DNA from: Coffea arabica
Taxonomy: Eukaryota > Streptophyta > Magnoliopsida > Gentianales > Rubiaceae
Assembly (NCBI RefSeq): GCF_036785885.1
Contig: NC_092329.1
Coordinates: forward strand, 930,001-994,000
Direction of reading: 5' to 3'
Length of the DNA: 64,000 nucleotides
The position numbers and the translations under genes were made by a program. Position 1 is the stretch's first letter. Each line of letters opens with the position of its first letter. The notes beneath the pieces are model-generated. The model made no database searches, had not been told where the DNA came from, and worked only from the letters and a program-made list of their open reading frames with translations. This document shows, in pieces, positions 24,400 to 34,249 of this stretch.

Positions 24400-24815
24400 T
24401 GAGCGTTGGAGCTGAATAAAGTGACATTGGAAATCTTCTCCAAGCTTGAGCAACAGTGGTTGCATTACTGCCAACCCCCCAAGAAGACTCACATTCTCAG
24501 TATCGACGGCGGCGGAGTCGACTCCCCCTCTGCCATCTTGGCCGCTCATTCTTGATCCTTCTCGAAGACCAGATCCATGCCAAATCCGTTGATTCCCAAT
24601 CTCGCATTGCCGATTTCTTCGATCTTATAGCCGGCAATGGCATTGGAAATCTCTACGCCGCAATGCTTGCCGCCGCCGACGGTTACGGACGTCCTTTGTT
24701 CATTGCCAGGGACGCCGTCAACTTCGTCGCCCAAAACCAGTCCCTACTCTTTAAAGTCAAGGCCACCCTCACCCTTTCAAGCTTGCTTTCGATTATCGAC
24801 CCAATCGCAAGTAAA
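24400..24815 (+). pseudogene. Patatin-like phospholipase N-terminal fragment (captured)
   Basis: The reading VTLEIFSKLEQQWLHYC leads into THILSIDGGG, the oxyanion-loop DGGG of patatin-like proteins. After one frameshift near 24551 it continues as LLEDQIHAKS, SRIADFFDLIAGNGIGN and RPLFIARDAVNFVA. The GNGIG sits where most patatins have the GXSXG nucleophile elbow. Arabidopsis PLP6-PLP9-type proteins have GTGIG there, so the source gene was probably of that non-canonical class. Only about 135 codons of a roughly 400-residue family are present, without the catalytic Asp region. It lies wholly inside a hAT element and is a captured gene fragment. Confidence 0.85.
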
Positions 24816-25389
24816 TGAGATACTCTAAATATACCAATCCTGTCCTCTGTTCTGGGTATAGTCTATCGTCCTTTCGGCTCGCTGTGTAGGTCTCTTTCTT
24901 TCAATACGACGACCTCCGCTTATTCTTTTAGACTCGTCCCACGGAGCGGTATGGAACTCGTTTCGTATGCGGTATCACCTCTTTTGGTTGATTGTCCTGG
25001 CAAACCTGAGTATGCCCCTTTTCCGCCAACCTAGGCTTGGGAATTCTCGCTGACAGAGGTTCTCTGGCAGGAGCATGGATAGGGCGTGAAGATGGAGGTG
25101 AAACCGAGAGTGAGAGAGAGTAAGCTGAGGAAGTAGGAAATCACAGTGAGTCGGAGACGGAGAAAGAAAGGTAAGACAGTGAGTCAGACGGTGGAGGCAA
25201 AGAAAGGAAGGTGAGAGATAGTCTTGAGAGACGATGAGGAAGATGTGGCGGAAGAATAACAAGAGTTAATAGATTAGGTTTTTGCAATTTCAATTGTTAG
25301 ATGTATCAGTATTATTATTGTTATTAACTTATTATGTTATATAATATATATTATATATGTATTGTTGAAAAAATTTTTGTTATATATAA

Positions 25390-25562
25390 ATATTAGGTTT
25401 GTTTGGATTGTAAGTTATTTGGAATATTTTTACTGTAACACTTTTTGTGACGTGATGTATGTGAGATAAAAAGGTAATTGGGAAGATAAAAAAGTATATT
25501 GGAAATTATAATGATGATGTAAGTAAATAAAATTGAAAAAATAATGCTTAATCCAAACAAAC
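25390..25562. mobile_element. Small MITE (GTTTGGATTG family) nested in the hAT
   Basis: Inverted ends GGTTTGTTTGGATT and, reversed, GGGTTTGTTTGGATT enclose about 170 bp with the family core TTTTTACTGTAACAC and GATGTATGTGAGATAAAAAGG. Other copies lie at about 26126, 39492, 42371, 42895 and 44566. Its position inside the hAT makes it younger than the hAT insertion. Confidence 0.75.
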
Positions 25563-25921
25563 CCAATTATTCGAAATTGAAATAACAGTTCCAATTTCGA
25601 ATTCTCCAATTCGAAATCGGTAATTCTGATTTCAAAAATTATATTTTTGAATTCGATCCGATTTCAACCAATTCGAAATCAGAATTATCGAATTCCATTC
25701 CGAAATACCGAAATTTCAAATTCAAAGTTTCGAATTCAATTCGAAATCTGTCGGTAAATCGAAATTTTTTGAATTTGCACACCCCTAGTTGTAACTAGTT
25801 GATTAATCTAACTAAAGCATCCCATATAACAAAAGTAGTGTGTCTAACTAACTAATTAATCCACAACTGGTTAGAAAGTTATTTGTATAAAGTACTACTA
25901 CTTTCAAGGTCAATAATTAAG

Positions 25922-26275
25922 GCCCTGTTTGAAAGGTGAGTTTTTTGGGTGTTTGTCTAAAATTTTACTGTAACTTATTGTAGAATTTTTTTAAAAAATT
26001 TTTGAAGTTTATTTTTTTGAATATTTTGAAATGTATTATTTAAAAACTTTGAAAACTTTTTTGAGGTTACTGTAGTTAAAATTTTTAAAAAACTTGTAGT
26101 AGACAAACTTGGCAAAAAACTTGGCTTAAGTTTGGATTGCATTTTTCTAGATTTTTTGTAAAAAAATTACTGTAACGATTTGATATATGTGAGGTAAAAA
26201 GGTGATTGGAAAATGTGTTCACCGAAAAGGTAGCAATTTTTCTTTAGGAAATGACTATCCAAACAAGGCCTGCAC
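25922..26275. mobile_element. GGCCTGTTTGAAA-family MITE split by a second MITE
   Basis: It starts GGCCCTGTTTGAAAGG, and the interior reads TTTTACTGTAACTTATTGTAGAA and AAAAACTTGG. The family end (AAACAAGGCC) reappears only at about 26270, after about 150 bp that match the GTTTGGATTG-family MITE (26126-26268). This is a nested insertion near the family's right end. Compare the uninterrupted copy at 52472-52691. Confidence 0.65.
26126..26268. mobile_element. GTTTGGATTG-family MITE (nested)
   Basis: It starts AGTTTGGATTGCATTTT, has the core TTACTGTAACGATTTGATATATG followed by GTGAGGTAAAAAGGTGATTGG, and ends ACTATCCAAAC. It is very similar to 44566-44704. Confidence 0.75.
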
Positions 26276-26369
26276 TTGACAAAATTTGTTTTCCCACCCA
26301 CATTTATAGTTCCTACTATTTATGTAACTTAAGTTATAATGTTTAAGTTGATTGAAGTGCTATAATCTT

Positions 26370-26555
26370 ATAACAAAGAGTATATTTGGTACACGTATTA
26401 TTTCTATTTTATTTACACACACTGATTTATTTGTATTATCAATATATTTTTTAATCACCTTATTTATCTCATATACATTACATCAAAAAATGTTACAGCA
26501 TTTTTTCACAAAATTATCTCAAATAATTTACTATCCAAAGTCCAAACACACTTCA
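26370..26555. mobile_element. Eroded MITE of the GTTTGGATTG family
   Basis: It carries ACACACTGATTTATTTG, ATCTCATATACATTACATC and the closing ATTTACTATCCAAAG, the reverse orientation of the family. The ends are degraded. It lies just upstream of the leader of the Cys-rich gene. Confidence 0.5.
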
Positions 26556-26639
26556 AATTATATGACAAAGTATTCAATTTGATATATAGCTTCCCAATTG
26601 GGTTGTTTGTGTCAATTGAGAAATATTGAAAATCCTATC

Positions 26640-27837
26640 ATGGGGCAAAGTGAGAAACATGTTTTGTTGAGGGGCATGTTAGTACCTCCAAAAAGAAACT
26701 ACGCCGTCCCGTTATCTTTGCTTTTGCTTTGGCTGTTTTCTTCTCCTCCCCATCTGTAAAACCCTTCACCAAGTGCTCTCTCCTTGGCCCTGTCTGATTT
26801 TCTCGAAGTGGGTTCTTCAGTCCAGAAGGTAACAATTAAAGGCTCGCTCTTTTTTTCTTCCTTCCCTTCGATTTTTAGCTTTGCAGCATTGAATATTGAA
26901 TTCTGAATTTCTTTTGACTGGCAAAATCTTTGTATCTGTAGGGTTTTATTCTTATTAAGTGTTTGAGCTTATATTCACGTGCTTACATATTTCAACAGCC
27001 ATTTGGTATAATCTCATTGTCTTGTATATCCTGTTTTTCTCCGTATTTAATTCCGGATAACATGGGCTAGTAATTTTATAATGTTGATTACCAAAAAGAG
27101 GATCTTCAAATGAGGTTTTTTTTTTCTCCTTTTTCTTTTTTGATAGTGCTCTCGTTGAGACTCAGCATCATATCATTTTTCCTTGGTCAAAGAATTATTC
27201 ATTTTTATTGCCCTGATTCGCTTTATCTTAAGCTTATGCAATCACTTAGTTATGGAATTTTTCTGGAACATTGATAAGCTTATAGTTTATCTAGAGTAAT
27301 AACAGGCTTTTATGCATATTTGATGCTCCTATGTATGGCTTTTGCTCTTTCCATTTCCCTGCTTGAAGATAAGAAGTGAGATTGCCTGAATGTAAGCTGC
27401 TGCAATGATTGAAAATGGTGTACTATTTGTGGAAGTGGTTATTATGCTATAAAATTTTCAAAACAAATTTATATCATTTTGTAATGAAAGGGTTTTGTGG
27501 AGGGTAAGAAATACATGGCATTTGAAGGAAAGGGAGATAGAATTTGACTAATAAAGATCAATGTTTGAAAATTCTTTTCTGTACTTTCTTATCAGAATCA
27601 TTGAGCTGTTGCGTTTCCTTTATTGAAAAAGCAGAACAAAAGAATTCTTGGTCAGGGTGCGTCTCTTTGGTGACACGCTAATTGAATTTTGTGGAGAAAA
27701 GTCATGTAGTTTGCCATATTTTAAATAAAAATTAGACCTTTCTTGGTGGATTTACCTTTTCTTCCCCTGTTTCTCCTATTTTTCGCTATAAAGGTTTTAT
27801 GATAGCATGAAGTGTAGCGGTTGAGCAATTTATCTAG
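26640..27837 (+). promoter_or_regulatory. Leader exon and 5' UTR intron of the Cys-rich gene
   Basis: A pyrimidine-rich leader (about 26700-26829) ends GTCCAGAAG at donor GTAACA. The acceptor is probably TATCTAG at 27831-27837, two bases before the start codon. The roughly 1-kb intron is T-rich, as plant introns are. The exon end and intron start are duplicated in the transposon at 2349-2445. Confidence 0.55.
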
Positions 27838-27839
27838 AA

Positions 27840-28226
27840 ATGGTGGATTGGTGGTGGTCTATAGTTGCAGCTGCAATACCAGCTGTGGTTGCAGGGCAGG
27901 CTTTCAGGATGAAGAACAGGCGAGCGGAAGAGCAGAGGTTAAAGAGTGCTCGGGGTCGCGAAAAGAGCTCAGATGAAATATTTGTTTGTGAGAGGGTGTG
28001 TACTTCGAAGAGGATGCTGAAGAAGGTTGGCGCATTTTCTAAAGACCCAACTCCTGATACTTGCGTGACTGTTTGCGGTGTTTCTGAGCTAGATGCTTGC
28101 GCTGATGCTTGTGCCCGGACTGTCTGTGTTAATCAACATCAAGTGCCTAATTGGAATGACATTTGTCTTAAGAGGTGTCAAAGTGAGTGCCTTAGGCTCT
28201 CAAATTCTTCTGCTATGTCTTCATAG
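27840..28226 (+). CDS. Small Cys-rich protein with repeated CX3C motifs, unknown function
   Basis: A complete 128-residue protein in a single coding exon; I cannot name the family. It begins MVDWWWSIVAAAIPAVVAG, a hydrophobic segment (about residues 4-20) followed by a strongly basic stretch (RMKNRRAEEQRLK), as in a signal anchor or single membrane span. The rest carries ten Cys in regular spacing: C50/C54, C75/C79, C87/C91 with C96, and C109/C113/C117. Paired CX3C spacing recalls small Tim and other mitochondrial intermembrane-space proteins that are oxidised by Mia40, but four pairs and an N-terminal anchor differ from those, so the location is open. It is probably a conserved plant gene because it has a leader intron and a clean frame. 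The start has no competing upstream in-frame ATG in the leader exon. Confidence 0.75.
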   Translation: MVDWWWSIVAAAIPAVVAGQAFRMKNRRAEEQRLKSARGREKSSDEIFVCERVCTSKRMLKKVGAFSKDPTPDTCVTVCGVSELDACADACARTVCVNQHQVPNWNDICLKRCQSECLRLSNSSAMSS

Positions 28227-29570
28227 CATTGCTATTGTTTTTAACATGGCCCTCAGGATTCTATTGCACCTGACGCTCTGTTTGAGACGCGTATCCCTTT
28301 TCAAATTCAAGATTTATGCTTCTCATATTGATGGTGCTTTCTTATCTCGGTTTTATCTTCTGGTTGACAATTTCATGTTTTTTTTAAATCAAGTATTTTC
28401 TTTTTATATCCATCCCGTCATACTCCACTGACTGCATTTTCCGATTCATTTCAATGGATTTAAACTTGAAGTTGGGGGGGGATTTTATCTACCCCAGACG
28501 CAGAATAACCTCAGCACATGGAAGATTAGGGATGTAGCATCCATCATCTCAGATGAGGGATGATCATGATTGGCTCCATCCATATTCATACTGCCTTGAC
28601 GCATGGTTAATGGGGTTTATTCTGTCACCGATGGATATAATCCAAATGGTAGTATGAGAAATTCTGATTCTCCTCTGTTAAACGCTCACCCATGTTTGAG
28701 ACTCTAGATCTTTTATTTCAAATGATGGCAATGGGAGATTGCTGATTCTGTTTTGTTTGGTAATATTCTGAGTTTATATTCTCTGATTCTCCTCTGCTAA
28801 GCTAAATTGAAGATTAAGCATGATGGAAGACGTGTAAGTTTATTAAATCCCTTGCAACACAAAGCAATTTCCTCCAACATGTACATCCATCTCTTAAGAT
28901 GGGCACACTGCCCTGGTTAGCGTTCTTTGAGCTTAAAGCTGAGAGAGAATTCCCTGCTAGACTTAGTAGCCATGCAGTCTCAATTCCCTGCTCGTCTGCG
29001 TACATAGCCTTAAAATTCAACTCTCAAACACTCGAGTCAATATGAATCAACTGCAAGCTAAATCCTTGCCATATTCACTTTAATTTAGACATGAATTCGC
29101 AAGCACATTCACAGCTACTGCTACATACCAAGAACAATCACCGGTCATTGACAAATTATTGCCTGCAAAGAGAGCGAGATTGTACATAGGCTTCCCTACA
29201 TGGAGCCAGTTCCAGAGCAGCAAAATATACAAACATTTTTACATTTCTACAAACATAGGGGCATCAGACGAACAACTAAAATGAGTACCAAATACACTTC
29301 CGACAACCTAAACATGTCCAAAATTTTCAGCACATCACAACTTAGAAGCCGATACTACTGTTACCAAACTCAGTCCCCCTCCCTTCCATCCAACCAATCT
29401 ATTCCACTTCCAACTTATAAGCAGAGGTTCTTCTTGAACCCACCTAGTCAGATTCTTCTAACTCATCAGCAGGAAAACACATTCCCCGTGTAATCCATCG
29501 GAGCCGAATTCCACCATTCACCTCCATCACCAGCTCGCCGCCTCATTCCACAGCCAACCATGTTCACTGC
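28227..29570. other. Convergent gap between the Cys-rich and DnaJ genes
   Basis: It should contain the 3' UTRs of both genes, which converge here. The sequence is mixed, with a G-run near 28473. Nothing else was recognised; open frames have no coding character. Confidence 0.5.
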
Positions 29571-30680
29571 TCATACATTGATCACATTCTTCCTAGGCCT
29601 ACCTCTCTTTTTAGCACTCGGATTTGACACTCTTGCCACCTTCGCAGTCTTCTGCTCCTTCCTCCCACTCTCCATCCCCACCCCAGCATTACCCCCAACA
29701 TTTCTATTATTGTTTTCCTCATTACCCGGAAACATCGGAGGCATCCAATTCGGAAACCCAGAAGCATCAACACCCTTCCCACCATCCAAATCCCCGCTCG
29801 CAAAACCCATCGGAAAAAAACCCCAACAACAGTAATACGCCTCTTTCCCCGGCACCGTGGGCGGCATTGCCGAAATCTCCATCCCAGTGAACGCCCTCTC
29901 GCAATTCTCACACCTCAAACAACACCCCTCGTAAAGCCTGGGATACTCGTAAAGATTATAACAGTACGGACACACCGTCCAAAACGTCGTTGTAGCCCCC
30001 CTTTGTCCCCTCATGGCCCCACCACCACCACTTCCGCTATTGCTCAAATTACTCCTCCGGCCCGAAGCCCGGGCAGTGTTGGGTGTAGAGCTATTGACAT
30101 TGCTAGCATTGTTACCAGCACCACTAGCATTATTAGCGGTATTATTTCCCCTGGAGCTTCGCCGGACGGGCAATTTCTGATTGGAGACATCATCCTTGTG
30201 TTGGCGCTGCTGCTGCCGCTGTTGTAAATCTTTCTGCCTCTTCATAGCAGCTAGATCTATCTTGGTAAAAAACGACAGCTCCTTATCGTAGGCGGATTTC
30301 TGGACGGGATCGGAGAGAACGTTCCATGCATCGGCAACCAGGCGGAAAGCGGATTCGGCGAATTCGAACTTGTTCTTGTCCGGGTGGAGAAGAAGAGCGA
30401 AACGGCGGTACTGTTTCCTAACGAGGTCGGAGTCATCGGTGCGGTTGGGGAGTTGGAGAATAGAGTACCAGTCGTTGTGTTGGCCGATACGCTTTTCGGA
30501 AGCTAGCAAGACTTGGGCTACGGCTAAGATCTGCTCGGAGCCGTCGACTAAGGGCTCGGTTTCTTGAGCTAAGACGGCGAACTCTTTACAGCCGGCAAAG
30601 TCGCGGTTGCGGAGAAGTTTCTCGGCGATTCCTAGTAAGCGTTCGGCTTCAGCTCGGGTGGTGGTGGTGTGATGTTCCAT
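29571..30680 (-). CDS. DnaJ (J-domain) protein with zinc-ribbon-like and AT-hook-like motifs
   Basis: A complete, intronless 369-residue protein beginning MEHHTTTTRAEAERLL. The N-terminal helical region (10-65, with RDFAGCKEFAVLAQ) is typical of plant DnaJ proteins of the DUF3444-related group. The J-domain spans about 70-136, with the HPD triad at 99-101 that stimulates Hsp70 ATPase. A Gln-rich, then Asn/Ser/Gly-rich linker follows (152-230). A Cys cluster CPYC (237-240) and CCLRCENC (253-260) forms a likely zinc ribbon, as in the family's FWTVCPYC block. The C-terminus has an AT-hook-like KKRGRPRK (357-364), suggesting a nuclear or DNA-associated cochaperone. The long DUF3444 repeats of larger relatives are absent. 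The ATG at 30680 gives the expected start. Confidence 0.9.
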   Translation of the reverse strand: MEHHTTTTRAEAERLLGIAEKLLRNRDFAGCKEFAVLAQETEPLVDGSEQILAVAQVLLASEKRIGQHNDWYSILQLPNRTDDSDLVRKQYRRFALLLHPDKNKFEFAESAFRLVADAWNVLSDPVQKSAYDKELSFFTKIDLAAMKRQKDLQQRQQQRQHKDDVSNQKLPVRRSSRGNNTANNASGAGNNASNVNSSTPNTARASGRRSNLSNSGSGGGGAMRGQRGATTTFWTVCPYCYNLYEYPRLYEGCCLRCENCERAFTGMEISAMPPTVPGKEAYYCCWGFFPMGFASGDLDGGKGVDASGFPNWMPPMFPGNEENNNRNVGGNAGVGMESGRKEQKTAKVARVSNPSAKKRGRPRKNVINV

Positions 30681-33530
30681 TTTTTCTTGAGGGAAATTTT
30701 TTTCTCTTTTTCTGAGGTTGGATTGCTTTAAATTTTTTCGGATTGTTTTGAGGTTTTTATTTTCCCTCTTGTCTCCTCGAGGACAGTCCGGAAATGGAGC
30801 TTGGGAAGTTGGGACGGTTTCAGTGGGTGGGTTACAGTTACTGACTGGCTTTCACGGGTTTGGGCTGCAGTTGGCGGGTACAACTTACTAATGCACAAAG
30901 TATAATAAGTGTGTGTGGATTGGAAATTATTTAAAATATTATTGAAAATAATTACCGTAAGAAATTTTGTGATATTATGTAATATATGAGATAAAACAAA
31001 AACTTGATTGAAAATTATAATTATGATATAAATAAAATAATAGTTGAAATATTTTTGTTGAGACGTGGCACACTTCGCATGAATTAGAGGAAAATGCACA
31101 CCCTCTACGTGTGCAAATTAAAAGACTTTTATTAAAGTACAAATATTATTTGCCTTAAAGCTATAATAAAAATCATTAACAACTTAGTGATGAGGAGGAG
31201 ATTTTTAAAATTCCTTCGATTAGATTTGAATTCTAAACCTGACAATTGAATGTCAGAAGGGTGTGAGGAGAAGTAAGAGAATTTTAAAAAAAAAACCATA
31301 AATAAATGTTTTATAAGGCGAACAAATAACTTTTGCAAAATATTAGGTATCCAAACAAAATAAGGACGATAGTTATATATGACAGAGGCATCTCTCAAAG
31401 TCTTCCATATTTGTTTTCTTTTTGTAAGCTTTTATAGTTTTTTGGTACATACATTCTTGTTACAGCCAAAGTCCCATTATCATCAACAGGCCAACGGCTC
31501 CTTGGACTGTAAGGTTGTGTCAGAGCACTCCCTTGGTCTAGTTGAATCTGTATATCCACTAACTTCTTATCACAGCCTCCTTAGGCTTCATTTTCCCCCC
31601 TAAATTAAGATAGAGTAGATTATACAAATGTATCGTTGCTGACAAAAAAAAAATACAGCGGTACACTTTGAGCGAAAAAATGATTTTTTGATGTTTGTCC
31701 AAGCCACACAAGTGTCTGTTCAATTATGGCTCCAAAGCCAAAAATTAAAACAGAGAGAAGTATTATTTCAAACATCGTCTTTCTTCTTTTGTGTGTGTGT
31801 GTGTGTGATTTCCAGGATAGGTACTAGTACATGACATGTTTATTTGCGGGCATGATCCAGATCAAAACTGCGATCTCGTAATTCTCGCAGTTTGGGCTAA
31901 ACTTTTCCGAATCACTTATGGGGATCCGCTTGGGCCGAGCCTGCTTCCTTCTTTTGTGCTATATACGTACTCTTTCGTGTCCAAGCGCAACAACGAGTCG
32001 CAACAAATCCAAGAGTTAAAAGCTAAAAAAAAAATTGGGCCAAATTGTAACAACATCCAAATCATTAGAGCCGAGTGGACAAAACTGGGAGTTTGGTTTG
32101 AAGTTTGAACGCCCAAATGGGCATCGGTGAAGATTTTTCATTCACTCTGATCCCTAGCTCACGTCACAAATACATTTCCAGATGGAAGATTCTTTTGTTT
32201 AGACTTGTAAATGATTTGTCATGGATGGATGCTTGTAGGCTCTGAAAAAGCGTAGCATAATTTGACACATATAAACGTTATGGGAGAAGAAGAATTTCTT
32301 ACTTTTAATGCAAATATAGAGCACATTCGATTCTCATATTGAAAACTAGCACAAACTTTGCTGTAATTGCCTTTACAATAACAAAGACTCTCGCCATTTT
32401 TTTTTTTTTGGGGGTTCATTGGCGTAGGAATAAGAGCTTTTTAGAGGTGGGCTAGTGGTTGCTATGTGTATGACGTACGGTTGGAATTTCAATATTGGGC
32501 TCAATAAGGAACATTGCAGCCAGATGAGCCCAGCTCTGAGTGGCCGATCCTAATTTTTGTATCCCGTTGCTCTATAGAGCAATACTCGACTCGCACCTTG
32601 CGAGTCAGTCATTTTTTGACCCTTACCCGTCCCGTATATCAGTGGGTATCGAATTATCGAATACTCACCGAGATAGGATCGGATCAATTGGTACCCGTCC
32701 CGCCTCACTTATTATTTAATTTTCTGTAAAAATACGATTTATATTAATTTAATTTTGTATTTTACATATTCATATAAGATTTAATAAATATTTTTCTCAA
32801 AAAAAAGTCACTCACTAAGAAACAAACATGCGAAAAGAATACAAGAAAAAATAAAAAATAAATAAAAAATAAAAGAAATCAAAATCAATAAAAATTTGTA
32901 ATGCAATAAGATTATGACATCTACAAATGATTTTTGTAAACAAACTGTAGTGTCTCATATTTGTAATGCAATTTGCTCAATGAAATTGTTTATGTAGTTC
33001 TAAAATTATTGTTTTATAGTATGTGTATAAAAATATTAAAAAATATGCGGGGCAAGTCGAGTACCTGTGAATTTTTTAATTATGTAACTTTAATCCGCCC
33101 AGCATTTAAACCAATATCCGACTCTCTTTTACACCAATATCCGACTCTCTTTTAACACGATCAAATAATATGAATCAAGTATCCTAATTCTCGAATCAGA
33201 TCGGATTAAATATGGCGAGTTTTTGGGTTAGTGGGTATTTTTGCTTTCCCCTACACAGAAAACGGGAAAAAAAAATGTGGTTCCACTTCCCAAAAAAAAA
33301 AGAAGAGAAATGCACTTTCGACCATTGAAGTTTAGGCAGCTAACCATTTGACCCCAAAAATCTTATCCATGAAAGTTTTTAGTACCTGAACATGGACCCT
33401 TTGATTGAATCTGCCACTTTGTATATCATCTTTAGCATTGAAGCCGTTACTATCGAGAACACAATCGGGTCTGTTTGAATTGTATTTTTCTAAAAAAAAA
33501 ATTTACCACAGTATGTTTTATGATCTAATA
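30681..33530. other. DnaJ promoter side and intergenic DNA
   Basis: The first few hundred bases are the DnaJ leader and promoter. About 30905-31060 resembles a degraded GTTTGGATTG-family MITE. A GT microsatellite lies at 31791-31808. 32580-33240 has ACCCGTCCCG and TATCGAATACTC-type motifs that look like an eroded hAT-like element without clear ends. No gene was seen. Confidence 0.4.
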
Positions 33531-34249
33531 TAGGTGTGGTAATTTTTAATACGACCTGAAAACATGATACGAATCTAACATGAAATTAATGGATTTTGGT
33601 TGAGATTTTTGCGGGTTCGGATTAAAATCAGGTCGAACTCGAAAAGAAAATAGATCGAATTCAGATCACATACGAGTTGACCCAATAACCCATTTATGAA
33701 TTAAAAAGAATTTAATAAATATAAAAATATTTTATCAACAAAACTAAGTTATTCTTTTTTTCTCAAAGGCATTAATCACTTAATCCTAAATGAATTTGTG
33801 TTAACTTGTATGAAGTTGGAATTATTATGTTTGGACAAATAATGCATTACATTATCTTCTACTTTTATAGTGTCTTAATTTATTTTAAATCTGGTTTGGG
33901 ATAAAACACTTCTACAATGTTTGAATTTATTTTAGATCTGGTTTGAAATTGTTTTATCGAGATTTTTATTACTTGATTATATTATTAGTCTTTTGCGAAA
34001 TTGGTTCTGTTAGAAATTACAGTGATAAATTAGTAAATTGAAATTATGTTTTAGGTTATATCAGGTCAATCTGAAAATTTCAAGTTTAGGTCAACCCAAA
34101 ATCGACCGGCCAATTCGAAAATTTTAGGTTCAGGTCAAGTATCTTGACCCATTACGGGATGGGGGGTCATGTTCGAGTGAGCAGGTTTTTTGTTATACTC
34201 GGGTCTCAATCCGATCCCCAACCCATTCCTGACCCGATTGCCAGCCCTA
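33531..34249. mobile_element. Possible hAT-like MITE
   Basis: The left end TAGGTGTGGTAATTTTT and the reversed right end TAGGGCTGGCAATCGGG are imperfect inverted copies. Both sides contain GACCTGA / GGTCAAC motifs in opposite order. No target duplication was found (flanks ATCTAATA and AATTATGA), so the call is tentative. Confidence 0.4.

Larger units (their letters stand above)
24045..25787. mobile_element. hAT transposon carrying a patatin-like gene fragment
   Basis: A 1743-bp element flanked by a perfect 8-bp duplication GTTGTAAC (24037-24044 and 25788-25795). The ends are TAGGGCTGTGCATCG and, reversed, TAGGGGTGTGCAAATTC. Both subterminal regions (about 24060-24220 and 25570-25770) are packed with TTCGAAATTCG-like motifs. 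No transposase is present. The interior holds an N-terminal piece of a patatin-like phospholipase (24400-24815), a GC-rich stretch of unknown origin and a nested MITE. It is a hAT-type gene-carrying element. Confidence 0.9.

Noticed and set aside
29624-30567. Plus-strand open frames opposite the DnaJ gene
   Set aside because: Shadows of the real minus-strand gene, which has a J-domain and zinc ribbon.
32580-33240. Possible hAT-like element with ACCCGTCCCG motifs
   Set aside because: No paired ends or target duplication could be found, so it is only mentioned in the intergenic description.
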